A stretch of DNA of 64,000 nucleotides from contig JAKJBX010000010.1 in NCBI GenBank assembly GCA_022706765.1, forward strand, positions 1 through 64,000, in the 5' to 3' direction. Below the pieces are notes generated by a model, which was not told where the DNA came from, ran no database searches, and was given only the letters and a program-made list of their open reading frames with translations. Each line of letters begins with the position of its first letter. The stretch's first letter is position 1. This DNA comes from Bacillota bacterium. GTDB lineage: Bacteria; Bacillota; Clostridia; Monoglobales; Firm-18. Shown here piece after piece: positions 27,055 to 35,066 of the stretch. The translations under genes were made by a program, and so were the position numbers.

Positions 27055-28056
27055 TTACTTCTTCAAAGATTCTTCCACCGCGACAGCGACCGCAACTGTC
27101 GCTCCTACCATGGGGTTATTACCCATTCCTAAGAATCCCATCATTTCAACATGTGCCGGAACAGAGGAGGATCCTGCAAATTGTGCGCTTGAGTGCATTC
27201 TTCCCATGGTATCTGTCATCCCATATGAAGCAGGACCTGCCGCCATATTATCGGGGTGAAGGGTTCTGCCCGTACCGCCGCCCGAAGCAACGGAAAAGTA
27301 TTTTTTTCCTTGCTCGACGCACTCTTTTTTATATGTGCCTGCGACAGGATGCTGAAATCTTGTGGGATTGGTGGAATTTCCGGTAATCGAAACATCAACA
27401 CCCTCCAAGTGCATAATAGCCACACCTTCGCGCACATCATCAGCGCCGTAACAGTTTACTTGGGCGCGTTCGCCCTTAGAATAAGGCATCTTCCTTACCA
27501 CCTTAACTTCACCGGTTGCGTAATTAAACTCCGTCTGGCAATAGGTGAAGCCGTTAATTCTGGAAATAATCATGGCGGCGTCCTTGCCTAAACCGTTTAA
27601 TATAACACGCAAAGGCTTGTTGCGCACCTTGTTGGCACTTTTGGCAATCCCAATAGCACCTTCGGCAGCGGCAAAGGATTCATGCCCTGCCAGAAAAGCG
27701 AAACAGTTTGTTTCCTCCCTTAGCAGCATTGCTCCAAGGTTTCCATGACCTAAGCCTACTTTTCTGTCCTCCGCGACAGATCCGGGAATACAAAATGCCT
27801 GCAAGCCGATTCCAATTGCTTCCGCAGCCTCTGGTGCGGATTTTCTGTTCTTTTTTATGGCGATTGCAGCGCCTGCCACATAAGCCCAGCAGGTGTTTTC
27901 AAACGCGATCGGCTGTATTTCCTTCACAATACGATATGGATCAATCCCATTTTCAACGCAGATTTGTTTCGCTTCTTCCAGCGAATTAATATCGTATTGT
28001 TTTAAAACTGCATTGATTTTTTCAACTCTTCTTTCGTATCCTTCAAATGATATCAT
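27055..28056 (-). CDS. GGGtGRT protein of unknown function
   Basis: A 333-residue protein of the family named after the Gly-rich motif SGGGTGRTLHPDNMAAGPAS near residue 280. Other conserved-looking blocks are GHGNLGAMLL, FAFLAGHESFAAAEGAIGIAK and the C-terminal GMGNNPMVGATVAVAVAVEE. Function is not known; it is typically encoded next to a NifU-like scaffold, as here. It is the last gene of the operon starting after the fluoride-type riboswitch, and lies 19 nt after the scaffold gene. Confidence 0.85.
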   Translation of the reverse strand: MISFEGYERRVEKINAVLKQYDINSLEEAKQICVENGIDPYRIVKEIQPIAFENTCWAYVAGAAIAIKKNRKSAPEAAEAIGIGLQAFCIPGSVAEDRKVGLGHGNLGAMLLREETNCFAFLAGHESFAAAEGAIGIAKSANKVRNKPLRVILNGLGKDAAMIISRINGFTYCQTEFNYATGEVKVVRKMPYSKGERAQVNCYGADDVREGVAIMHLEGVDVSITGNSTNPTRFQHPVAGTYKKECVEQGKKYFSVASGGGTGRTLHPDNMAAGPASYGMTDTMGRMHSSAQFAGSSSVPAHVEMMGFLGMGNNPMVGATVAVAVAVEESLKK

Positions 28057-28075
28057 GTGCGTCTCCTCCTCTCAA

Positions 28076-28768
28076 TTATTCGTATCTTGGGTTAATGTAT
28101 TTTACCGCCTCGTCAAAACGGCCGTATTTTCCTTTCGCCTTCTCCAGCGCTTCCTTCGGATCGACGCCTTTTTGAATGGCATCCATCATTTTTCCAAGGT
28201 GCATGAACTCATAACCGATAACAAGGTCATCCTTATCCAATGCCATCTTTGTGACATAACCCTCGGCCATTTCCAGATAACGGCAGCCCTTTGCCTTGCT
28301 GCCGAACATGGTGCCAACCTGGCTGCGCAAGCCTTTTCCTAAATCTTCCAAGCTTGCGCCAATCGGAAGCCCGCCTTCCGAAAAAGCGGTCTGCGATCTT
28401 CCATATACCATTTGCAAAAACAATTCTCTCATTGCCACATTAATGGCATCACAAACAAGGTCGGTATTCAACGCTTCCAGTATTGTTTTTCCCGGCAGTA
28501 TTTCAGATGCCATCGCCGCCGAATGTGTCATGCCGCTGCATCCTAAGGTTTCCACTAACGCTTCTTCAACGATACCATCCTTTATATTCAGCGTAAGCTT
28601 ACAGGCGCCCTGCTGCGGCGCACACCAACCAACGCCATGCGTCAACCCTGAAATATCGCTGACCTCTTTGGCTTTGATCCATTGACCTTCCTCCGGTATC
28701 GGCGCGGGACCGTGATTCGCGCCTTTGGCAACGCGGCACATGTTACTGACCTCTGTTGAATAAATCAT
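28076..28768 (-). CDS. NifU/IscU-like iron-sulfur scaffold protein
   Basis: A 230-residue protein with an N-terminal IscU-like domain. Visible cysteines are GWCAPQQGAC near residue 50 and LGCSGMTHSAA near 76, matching the metal-binding region of the U-type scaffolds. The C-terminal half includes GCRYLEMAEGYVTKMAL. The protein may hold an Fe-S cluster or other metal for the neighbouring GGGtGRT protein. It sits between the DUF6062 gene and the GGGtGRT gene in the riboswitch-controlled operon. Confidence 0.82.
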   Translation of the reverse strand: MIYSTEVSNMCRVAKGANHGPAPIPEEGQWIKAKEVSDISGLTHGVGWCAPQQGACKLTLNIKDGIVEEALVETLGCSGMTHSAAMASEILPGKTILEALNTDLVCDAINVAMRELFLQMVYGRSQTAFSEGGLPIGASLEDLGKGLRSQVGTMFGSKAKGCRYLEMAEGYVTKMALDKDDLVIGYEFMHLGKMMDAIQKGVDPKEALEKAKGKYGRFDEAVKYINPRYE

Positions 28769-28786
28769 ACAAACACTCCTTATATA

Positions 28787-29437
28787 TTATTTTCTAATAC
28801 CTGTTTTGTCATTGGTAATGAAAACAGCTTTTTTCCAAGAAATTTTCAGCTCCTCTGTCCAAGGCTCCTGCGAAAATCTGTAATCGTTTCGTTGTTGTAT
28901 CTCTTCCAAGTCTTTCAGCATGGATTCGTATTTCTGTTTGGTTGGCTTTTTTATGCCTTCCAATACATTCGCCCGGATTCCTTTTAAGCTTGACAGTAAT
29001 ACGAGATGGGGATAACAAAGCATTCCGGCATCTTCATATCTTTTTCGGAATGCAGCATCCAAAAAGGTATCGGCAAACGATTGTAAATACTGCTTTTCAG
29101 ATAGGATTGCCTGCTCACAAAAAATACAGCGGGAATGGGTTAGCGCTTCTTCATTGTATTTGCCCAAGTTCATATGATATATCGCCTGATGTATCAAATC
29201 ATGATAAATCAGGGCGTGGGCAAGCGGATCACCGGAATTCATCAGCATTGACGCATGGTAATTGCACAAGCCATATGACGATTTTATTTTCTCACGAACC
29301 GAAGAATCATTCACGCCTTCGTATAAAATGCTCCCCATAAAGCTTTTGGTGCGTTGTAAAATCAACTCGCATACCGGGCACCTATTTCCCTCCATTCGGT
29401 CATAAAGCTCATGCCACACCATATCTTTTGCCATCAT
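28787..29437 (-). CDS. DUF6062-like cysteine-rich protein
   Basis: A 216-residue protein with the same Cys/His layout as the DUF6062 protein at 12346-13065: CPVCE near residue 20, GLCNYH near 55, CIFCE near 105 and CYPHL near 145. The start is ATG 29437, six nt after AGGAGG. It is the first gene of the riboswitch operon, ahead of the NifU-like scaffold. A redox or metal-handling partner of the scaffold is a guess from its thiol content. Confidence 0.75.
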   Translation of the reverse strand: MMAKDMVWHELYDRMEGNRCPVCELILQRTKSFMGSILYEGVNDSSVREKIKSSYGLCNYHASMLMNSGDPLAHALIYHDLIHQAIYHMNLGKYNEEALTHSRCIFCEQAILSEKQYLQSFADTFLDAAFRKRYEDAGMLCYPHLVLLSSLKGIRANVLEGIKKPTKQKYESMLKDLEEIQQRNDYRFSQEPWTEELKISWKKAVFITNDKTGIRK

Positions 29438-29457
29438 CTGTTTCCTCCTGTTTAAAC

Positions 29458-29545
29458 AAAAAAAGCCAATGATTCTACGAAAATTCGCAGAAGTCATCAG
29501 CTTTCAAAGCAGTTTTGGCAATCACCACGGGAGAACTTCATTCCC
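29458..29545 (-). promoter_or_regulatory. Fluoride riboswitch (crcB motif) with intrinsic terminator
   Basis: Read on the minus strand, P1 is GGGA (29545-29542) with UCCC (29532-29529). The pseudoknot strands GAAGU (29539-29535) and ACUUC (29494-29490) are complementary. AAACUGC...GCUGAUGACUUC reproduces the conserved crcB block. The 3' strand is also the 5' arm of a 16-pair terminator (29501-29485 with 29480-29465, one bulge) followed by UUUUUUU (29464-29458). Ligand binding and termination are therefore mutually exclusive, as in known fluoride riboswitches. About 13 nt are inserted between P1 and the AAACUGC block. Confidence 0.83.
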
Positions 29546-29563
29546 TAAAATTTATTTTAATTA

Positions 29564-29592
29564 ATTATATCACATGATTAAAATAAAATCAA
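29564..29592 (-). promoter_or_regulatory. Promoter of the fluoride-riboswitch operon
   Basis: On the minus strand TTGATT (29587-29592) and TATAAT (29564-29569) are 17 nt apart. The start site would lie about 12 nt before the riboswitch P1 stem. Confidence 0.6.
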
Positions 29593-29599
29593 TCACAAA

Positions 29600-29891
29600 T
29601 AAAATCATTTTTTATTACATTTCCGCAAAATTATAGACGATTAAATAATTTTGTCGCATTTGGCTATAGACTTCCACCGTCGGGATCAAGCTTTCAAAAG
29701 GTGATGCAGACGGTATCGAATAATGAAGAAAAGCTGCTGCTTTTGTTGACGAGAAAAGAAAAGGATTGATTTGTCGACTTGGCTAACGCACAAAGCAAAG
29801 GAAAAGCAGACAGCCTGAAAACTGTCTGCTTCCCATCACAGGAAAACTTCCCTAATGATCACCGCCCATTGGGGCGGCTTTTTTTGATGCT
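29600..29891. other. Intergenic stretch with hairpins and a possible gene-end remnant
   Basis: Plus-strand positions about 29690-29769 read as the tail of a protein (VMQTVSNNEEKLLLLLTRKEKD then stop), perhaps a relic. GCAGACAG...CTGTCTGC forms a hairpin at about 29807-29831, and CCGCCC-ATTG-GGGCGG followed by CTTTTTTT (29867-29887) is a plus-strand terminator. No full gene is visible. Confidence 0.4.
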
Positions 29892-30281
29892 TTATTCCGT
29901 TTCTTCCGGGACGGTCTTTTCATCCTTCGGAATACTGATGCCGTCTACAAATATGTTGACCTCCAAAACGTCAAGCCCTGTCATGCTTTCCACCGCACGC
30001 TTGACCCGCTCCTGAACCTCCCAGGCAACGTCGGGAATCCTTGCGCCATAGTTCACGATCAGTGAAACGCCGATCGACGCCGTGGTTTCACTAAGCTCCA
30101 CCTTCACGCCCTTTGACATGCTCTTTTTCCCCAAAAGCTCTGCGATGCCGCCTGCGAACGAATTGCTCATGCCTGCAACGCCGTCCACCTCGCTTGCCGC
30201 AATGCCGGATACCACCGCAACAACTTCTTCCGCTATTTTAATGCTTCCCTGCGCTTCCGGTACACTGTTTTGTTCACTCAT
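29892..30281 (-). CDS. Asp23/Gls24 family envelope stress protein
   Basis: A 129-residue Asp23 (DUF322) protein: GSIKIAEEVVAVVSGIAASEVDGVAGM at the N-terminus, then the VNYGARIPDVAWEVQERVKRAVESMTGL block typical of the family, and a conserved VNIFVDGISI end. These proteins associate with the membrane or envelope and respond to alkaline or cell-wall stress. The gene follows spoIIIAH by about 60 nt on the same strand and may be co-transcribed. Confidence 0.93.
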   Translation of the reverse strand: MSEQNSVPEAQGSIKIAEEVVAVVSGIAASEVDGVAGMSNSFAGGIAELLGKKSMSKGVKVELSETTASIGVSLIVNYGARIPDVAWEVQERVKRAVESMTGLDVLEVNIFVDGISIPKDEKTVPEETE

Positions 30282-30344
30282 GGACTTCTCACTCCTTTCT
30301 CATTGGCAATATTGTACCACAATGTGATGAAAAAATAAAGGGTT

Positions 30345-30863
30345 TTATTTAATCTCAATGATCTTAGTCTTTTCGGCGGATATGTTTGCATTCTCCTTGA
30401 CCAGGTCCTTGATCTGCGCCGCCTGTGCGGGCGTGAGCCCGATGGTTTTGACGACGACGCTGGCGCTGTCCGCATTGATATACACCAGCGCTTCCTCAAA
30501 GCCCTTCGCCCTGATTAGCCCTTCGATGACGGTTTCCGCCTCCATCGCTGCGGCGGCGGCGGTGAGGCTCGCCTGTGCGGCGTCCTTGGCTTCCTTACCG
30601 CTGTCTTTGTTGCTGACTACCTCCCGGTATACCGCCATCGCAGCGCTCCTGCTCTTGTCACGCTCATAGCGTGACAGCGAGAAATAATCGTCCGGCTGCG
30701 CCGTCTGCTGCGGCGTGTCGGTGATCACCGCACCGCCCGACGCCGGGACGACTTCTTCGTCCTTTTGCGTCAGGTTGATATAACCCGCCACAGCAATCAA
30801 AACCACCAGTGACAAAAGCGTCACCTGCCGTCTGCCAAAGCCCGCCAAATTTAACTTTTTCAT
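30345..30863 (-). CDS. spoIIIAH: Stage III sporulation protein AH
   Basis: SpoIIIAH is the mother-cell channel subunit that binds SpoIIQ of the forespore across the intermembrane space. The sequence has one N-terminal transmembrane helix (residues about 13-31), a linker, then the FliF/EscJ-like ring-building domain (AETVIEGLIRAKGFEEALVYINADSASVVVKT). The ATG overlaps the spoIIIAG stop. It is the last gene of spoIIIA. Confidence 0.94.
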   Translation of the reverse strand: MKKLNLAGFGRRQVTLLSLVVLIAVAGYINLTQKDEEVVPASGGAVITDTPQQTAQPDDYFSLSRYERDKSRSAAMAVYREVVSNKDSGKEAKDAAQASLTAAAAAMEAETVIEGLIRAKGFEEALVYINADSASVVVKTIGLTPAQAAQIKDLVKENANISAEKTKIIEIK

Positions 30864-31228
30864 TTTTCTTCCCCTCTCTTTTTTGAAAATACTTCAATTT
30901 TATGCTGCGGTATGCCAAGCGCCGCAGCCGCGGCATTGCTGATGTTATTCTTCGTTCCGGTATTCTCCGCCCCCTTTGCCACAATAATCACGCCCTGCGC
31001 CCTGTTGTTTTCGCTGTCTATCATCACGGTGACGTCGCTGACGCCGTCAATCTGCTCCAAAACCGCGGCGAGCTTTTTTTCCGTCGCCGCTTGGCTCATT
31101 CGGTTGCCGCCGCTTTGCATCAGGGACGACGACGCAATCAGTATCATCACCCCGATGCAAATCATTATCAGGTATTTTGTATTTTTACCCCTCAACATTT
31201 TTTCGACCGTCTCGTTCACGCTAATCAC
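30860..31228 (-). CDS. spoIIIAG: Stage III sporulation protein AG
   Basis: SpoIIIAG forms a large ring of the mother cell to forespore channel. It has one N-terminal transmembrane segment (NTKYLIMICIGVMILIASS) and a ring-building domain with VTVMIDSENNRAQGVIIVAKGAENTGTKNNISNAA, the typical family block. 122 residues is short for the family. It overlaps the genes on both sides by a few bases. Confidence 0.92.
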   Translation of the reverse strand: MISVNETVEKMLRGKNTKYLIMICIGVMILIASSSLMQSGGNRMSQAATEKKLAAVLEQIDGVSDVTVMIDSENNRAQGVIIVAKGAENTGTKNNISNAAAAALGIPQHKIEVFSKKRGEEK

Positions 31229-31619
31229 CCACTTTGTTTATCGGTATGCCTAAGTATTCTGCTATCTCCGCTTTTTTCTGCGCAGCTTTGACGTATAAGA
31301 TTTCGCCCGGGTCGTCGGCGCTGACGGTGATCTTGACGCCCGTGACGCCGAGCGCCTGCTCCACATTTGCCGCCAGACGTTTTTCAAAGGCTTCGGCAAC
31401 GCTCACGCCGGAATAGCTTACCGACGCAGCAGTATCAAATGACGGAAGGTCTATCCTGTCTATATGCAAAAGCGGCTGGACTGTCATTACCACAATGATG
31501 ACGCCCGAAGCGAAGCTGACAAACTTTTTGATGCCGCCCTTGGGGACTAAAAGCTCCAAAAACGCCGAGATGACAACAATTGATATAAGCCCCCTGGCAT
31601 AGCCGGAAAACGCTTCCAT
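31221..31619 (-). CDS. spoIIIAF: Stage III sporulation protein AF
   Basis: Small protein with two N-terminal transmembrane helices (ISIVVISAFLELLV and FASGVIIVVMTVQPLL) and a soluble C-terminal domain that includes EKRLAANVEQALG and ILYVKAAQKKAEIAEYLG. These match the SpoIIIAF family, part of the spore channel complex. I start at ATG 31619 (MEAFSGYARG) because GGGAGG is 8 nt upstream, giving 132 residues. Confidence 0.9.
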   Translation of the reverse strand: MEAFSGYARGLISIVVISAFLELLVPKGGIKKFVSFASGVIIVVMTVQPLLHIDRIDLPSFDTAASVSYSGVSVAEAFEKRLAANVEQALGVTGVKITVSADDPGEILYVKAAQKKAEIAEYLGIPINKVGD

Positions 31620-31686
31620 CCGTATGACCTCCCAAGGCAAGGCAATTCAAATACGAACACGCCTCGCACCGATTAATTTGCCTCGC

Positions 31687-32844
31687 CTATCTGCCGAGCA
31701 GTGCGGCGCTGTTTCCTGCGCCGATGACGATAGCAAGCTCGATAACGACCATCACCGCCGTGACAGTGACCGCTACAAAAGTCAGCATCACCGCCTCGCC
31801 GAGCTTTGAAAGCATTTCCGATATGCGCTTGTCGGCAATCGGCTCGGTCAGGGCGGCGGCGACCGCAAACATCGTCGCCTGCGCAATCAGGCGGATGAGC
31901 GGCACGCTGCAAATACCAAGCAGCACCAGCAGTCCCGTTATACCGACGGCGTTTTTGAGGATCAGCGAACACCCGAATACCAGGTCGACCGTTTCGGAAA
32001 GCACGCTGCCGACCACGGGAACGAGGCTCCCCACCGCAAACTTCGCCGTCTTGACCGAGATGCCGTCAATTGCGGGAGCGGCAAGGCTTTGTATCGTAAC
32101 CACCCCGACGAACACGGTGAGCATGACGCCCATCGTCCACTTGGCAACGCTTTTAAACAGCCCTGCCAGGCGGGAAACCGTGCTTTTTCCGCTGACGCAG
32201 TCGGCGATAGACAGGGCGGCGGATAGCAGTATCAGCGGCATGATGACCGTTTTAACGATGACCGGGACAGCCGTAACGGACAGCATCAGCACAGGATGGA
32301 ATATGCCGGCGCTGACTACGCCGCCGCTTGCCGCCAGCAGCGTCAGCGTCATCGGAACGAGGGCGCTTATGAACACGACCATATCGTCTATGACGCCCGC
32401 CGCCGCGGATATACAGGCGATGAACGCCTTGACCGCCACCGCCGCCGTCAGAAAAAAACCGAAGAAAAACGCCGCCTCGCCCAGCCCGCCCTCACAAAAG
32501 CTCTTTTGAAGATTGTCCGCAAGGCTGCACGCAAGCGCAAGCGCAATCAGGGTGATAAGGATTTTAAGGCTGAGATACAGCTCCTTGCAGTAAAAGGCAA
32601 AGGCACGCTTTATGAGTACCGAAATGTCCCAGCTCCAACCGCCCTTGGTCAGCGATTTGGTCATCCTTGTTAAGTCAAAGTCGGGTATCATTTCGTCAAA
32701 ATCATGGTTTTTTACCTTGTCAAGCTGCTCCGACAGCGTTCCGATGCCGCTCTTCTCAATCTGGGCGTTGATCATGTCGTCAACGTCGTCGGCGCAGACC
32801 GTCAGCGGGATACAAAGCAAGAGCAGGATGAGCAGCTTTTTCAT
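31687..32844 (-). CDS. spoIIIAE: Stage III sporulation protein AE
   Basis: A 385-residue polytopic membrane protein: signal-like N-terminus, a soluble part with LIKRAFAFYCKELYLSL, and several helices. Characteristic motifs are LAGLFKSVAKWTMG, FAVGSLVPVVGSVLSETVD and the late IAQATMFAVAAALTEPIADKRIS. It is part of the SpoIIIA-SpoIIQ channel feeding the forespore. It overlaps spoIIIAD by 4 nt (ATGA). Confidence 0.95.
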   Translation of the reverse strand: MKKLLILLLLCIPLTVCADDVDDMINAQIEKSGIGTLSEQLDKVKNHDFDEMIPDFDLTRMTKSLTKGGWSWDISVLIKRAFAFYCKELYLSLKILITLIALALACSLADNLQKSFCEGGLGEAAFFFGFFLTAAVAVKAFIACISAAAGVIDDMVVFISALVPMTLTLLAASGGVVSAGIFHPVLMLSVTAVPVIVKTVIMPLILLSAALSIADCVSGKSTVSRLAGLFKSVAKWTMGVMLTVFVGVVTIQSLAAPAIDGISVKTAKFAVGSLVPVVGSVLSETVDLVFGCSLILKNAVGITGLLVLLGICSVPLIRLIAQATMFAVAAALTEPIADKRISEMLSKLGEAVMLTFVAVTVTAVMVVIELAIVIGAGNSAALLGR

Positions 32845-33224
32845 GGCAGTATCTCCGTTATCAGTTTGATGAGCGCAAGCAGGACAGGCGCCGACAGCAG
32901 GACAATCACCAGCCTGCCCGCAAGCTCGACCTTCATGGCGATCGCCTTTTCTCCTGCATCCTCACAGACGGACGCCCCGAACTGGGTGAGATAGGCGACG
33001 CCGACAATTTTGATTAGCGTGTTGATATAAACCGTGTCGATACCCAAAACGTCTGCCGAGGTGCGCAGCGCCGCAAGAACCGCAGCAATGTCATCCTTTA
33101 ACATCGTCAGAAGCACAATGCCGCACGCCACCGCAACGCCTATGGCGTATTCCGGCTTGTACTGTCTGAGGATAACCGAAAGCACTGCGCCAACGATGGC
33201 AATGGCGATGATTTTGATGATCAT
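32841..33224 (-). CDS. spoIIIAD: Stage III sporulation protein AD
   Basis: A 127-residue hydrophobic protein with about four helices (IAIVGAVLSVIL, YAIGVAVACGIVLLTML, then the GVAYLTQFGASVCEDAGEKAIAMKVELAG block and a final helix). This pattern and size match SpoIIIAD. It is overlapped on both sides by spoIIIAC and spoIIIAE. Confidence 0.93.
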   Translation of the reverse strand: MIIKIIAIAIVGAVLSVILRQYKPEYAIGVAVACGIVLLTMLKDDIAAVLAALRTSADVLGIDTVYINTLIKIVGVAYLTQFGASVCEDAGEKAIAMKVELAGRLVIVLLSAPVLLALIKLITEILP

Positions 33225-33421
33225 AGCCCGAACAGCGTCTGGATGGTGCCGAACAGGTCGCTGATCTCATGCACAATGATAAAGAGGATCACAATGATGC
33301 CGCCGATGGAAGTCATGATCGCCATCTCTTCTTTTTGCGAGCTTCTCAGCAGTTGATGCAGCACCGCCGTCACAATCCCGATGGCGGCAATCTTAAAAAT
33401 CAGTTCCACGCCTGTACCCAT
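33221..33421 (-). CDS. spoIIIAC: Stage III sporulation protein AC
   Basis: A 66-residue membrane peptide with two helices (LIFKIAAIGIVTAVLHQLL and IGGIIVILFIIVHEI), the family's usual size and topology. It overlaps spoIIIAD by 4 nt and lies 15 nt after spoIIIAB. Confidence 0.93.
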   Translation of the reverse strand: MGTGVELIFKIAAIGIVTAVLHQLLRSSQKEEMAIMTSIGGIIVILFIIVHEISDLFGTIQTLFGL

Positions 33422-33436
33422 TTTCTGTTCCCGCCT

Positions 33437-33955
33437 TTATATAAAAATAACTGCCAGCACAATGCCGCCGATGATGCCGAGGGTTCTGTACAGGCGGGCA
33501 TGCTTACGCTCGTCCTCTATCGCCTCGCCCTCGCTGACCGACAGTCTTGCCATCGCAAGGTCGATATTTTCAAGCTGCCCCGCCACGTCGCCGCCTCCCA
33601 GCAATTCCCCGAACGAGCGGATGATATAGATGTCGTCCTCCTTTAGTGCAAGGTCTTTCTTTGATGCGTCAATGCCGGTTTCCCACGCCGTGCCTGCCGT
33701 GATGTCACAGGTTCTCAGCGCCTCGCCCGACGCCGAGAAGATACCGGCGACGGCGGTTTTCAGTCTTTGCCCCGTTTTGATGAGCGCTTCCGGCATCGGC
33801 GTCCTTGCAAAGCCGATCTCACCCTTCAAGGCGGCAAGCGCCGTTTGCAGCTCACGGATCTCGCCGACCCTGCGGGTGAACCTGCCCGCCTTGTCAAACC
33901 CGATTTTTGCTGTACAGAGCATGATAATGCCGCAGCCTAACAGTTTGATAAGCAT
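33437..33955 (-). CDS. spoIIIAB: Stage III sporulation protein AB
   Basis: SpoIIIAB resembles the GspF membrane component of type II secretion. The 172 residues contain an N-terminal hydrophobic segment, the GRFTRRVGEIRELQTALAALKGEIGF block and a conserved FGELLGGGDVAGQLENIDLA near residue 110, and a C-terminal transmembrane helix. It lies between spoIIIAA and spoIIIAC. Confidence 0.94.
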   Translation of the reverse strand: MLIKLLGCGIIMLCTAKIGFDKAGRFTRRVGEIRELQTALAALKGEIGFARTPMPEALIKTGQRLKTAVAGIFSASGEALRTCDITAGTAWETGIDASKKDLALKEDDIYIIRSFGELLGGGDVAGQLENIDLAMARLSVSEGEAIEDERKHARLYRTLGIIGGIVLAVIFI

Positions 33956-34057
33956 CCCGTTCCCTCCTCTTTGGTTATAGCATCGGTCGAACCCGCACGG
34001 GCTTTCGGCTGCCGGAGGCTATGTGTGTTTGGTTCTTTAATGCTATAAAATATCTTA

Positions 34058-34924
34058 TTAAGCTTTGTCCGCTTTTAGAACGCTTTCTATGGTTCCCGCA
34101 CCGTTTTTTCTGCTAAGCAGGACGATACATTCAAACTCGCCCGCAACATCGCCGAGCTTCAGCCTTTGCCTGACCTGCTCGAAATTGTCTCCGTGCGCCG
34201 TGGCGATAACCTTGACGCCGCAGGACAGCGCCTGTGTGATGGCTGCGATATCGCCGCTTGAAATCTCATCGGTGACGACGACCTCGGGCGACATGCTCCG
34301 CAGCATCAGACCGATGCCGACAGACTTCGGGCAGAGGTCTAGGACATCCGTCATCTCGCCGACGTCGAGCTGCGGGACGCCCGCATGCATTGCGGCGATC
34401 TCGCCCCGCTCGTCGATGACGCTCACCCTTCGGCTGCCGCCGAGCGTTCTTGCAAGGTCACGCAGGATTGTCGTTTTTCCGCACTGCGGGGGCGAGATGA
34501 TCAGCGTGTTTTTCAGCCTGCCGCCGATGACGTGCCTGACAACGCCGTCCGCACAGCCGACGACCTGACGTGCCAGGCGCAGGTTGATGCCGCTGATTTG
34601 AATAAGGTTGATGATTTCGCCGCCGCTGATGACCGCCCTGCCGCACAGCCCCGCCCTGTGTCCGCCCTCGACGGTAACAAAGCAGTTTTTGATTTCCTCG
34701 ATATACGCATACACCGACGCCCTGCTGATGATCTGCATGGTTTGTTCAAGCTCCGCCTGCGAGGCAGTGCAGTCAAGCAGGATGTTATTACCGTCAATGC
34801 CGAGCGCACAACGCTTTCCCGCACGCAGGCGGATTTCCTCTAATTTGGACAAGTCGGTTGCTTCAAGTATCCTTTGCAGCTTTTCTGGAAAGTACCTGAT
34901 GATTTTTTCTTTGTTCACGGACAA
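34058..34924 (-). CDS. spoIIIAA: Stage III sporulation protein AA (secretion-type ATPase)
   Basis: SpoIIIAA is a type II/IV secretion-like ATPase that powers the spore channel. The core shows ISPPQCGKTTILRDLART (Walker A variant PPQCGKTT), VSVIDERGEIAA and VVTDEISSGDIAA (Walker B). It is 288 residues, near the clostridial norm. It is the first gene of the operon; about 100 nt without a gene separate it from spoIIIAB, where I see only a GC-rich short stretch. Confidence 0.95.
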   Translation of the reverse strand: MSVNKEKIIRYFPEKLQRILEATDLSKLEEIRLRAGKRCALGIDGNNILLDCTASQAELEQTMQIISRASVYAYIEEIKNCFVTVEGGHRAGLCGRAVISGGEIINLIQISGINLRLARQVVGCADGVVRHVIGGRLKNTLIISPPQCGKTTILRDLARTLGGSRRVSVIDERGEIAAMHAGVPQLDVGEMTDVLDLCPKSVGIGLMLRSMSPEVVVTDEISSGDIAAITQALSCGVKVIATAHGDNFEQVRQRLKLGDVAGEFECIVLLSRKNGAGTIESVLKADKA

Positions 34925-34999
34925 CGCCTCCTGTTACATTTGTATACGGGTTTGTCCTTTTTTAGAACATCAGATTGGCAAATTCATGCCATATAAAAA

Positions 35000-35026
35000 G
35001 CGGCTTGGGGGGAACCCCCAAGCCGC
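35000..35026 (-). terminator. Terminator after the SLH-serpin gene
   Basis: A 12-bp GC-rich stem (35000-35011 with 35015-35026; GCGGCTTGGGGG) is followed on the minus strand by TTTTTATATGG. It separates the serpin gene from spoIIIAA. Confidence 0.85.
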
Positions 35027-35035
35027 CGGTTTTAA

Positions 35036-35063
35036 ATGATAGGAAATTTCTATTTCCTATCAT
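35036..35063. repeat. Partial copy F of the dispersed hairpin (hairpin only)
   Basis: ATGATAGGAAAT, loop TTCT, ATTTCCTATCAT is a 12-bp hairpin of the AGGAAAT type directly after the serpin stop. The conserved core is absent apart from AATTATTCC. Confidence 0.6.
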
Positions 35064-35066
35064 CAA

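Noticed and set aside
29600-29891. A gene on the plus strand in the gap before asp23
   Set aside because: The only frame (29779-30015) runs opposite asp23 and has no ribosome binding site; the remaining tail-like reading is too short to call.
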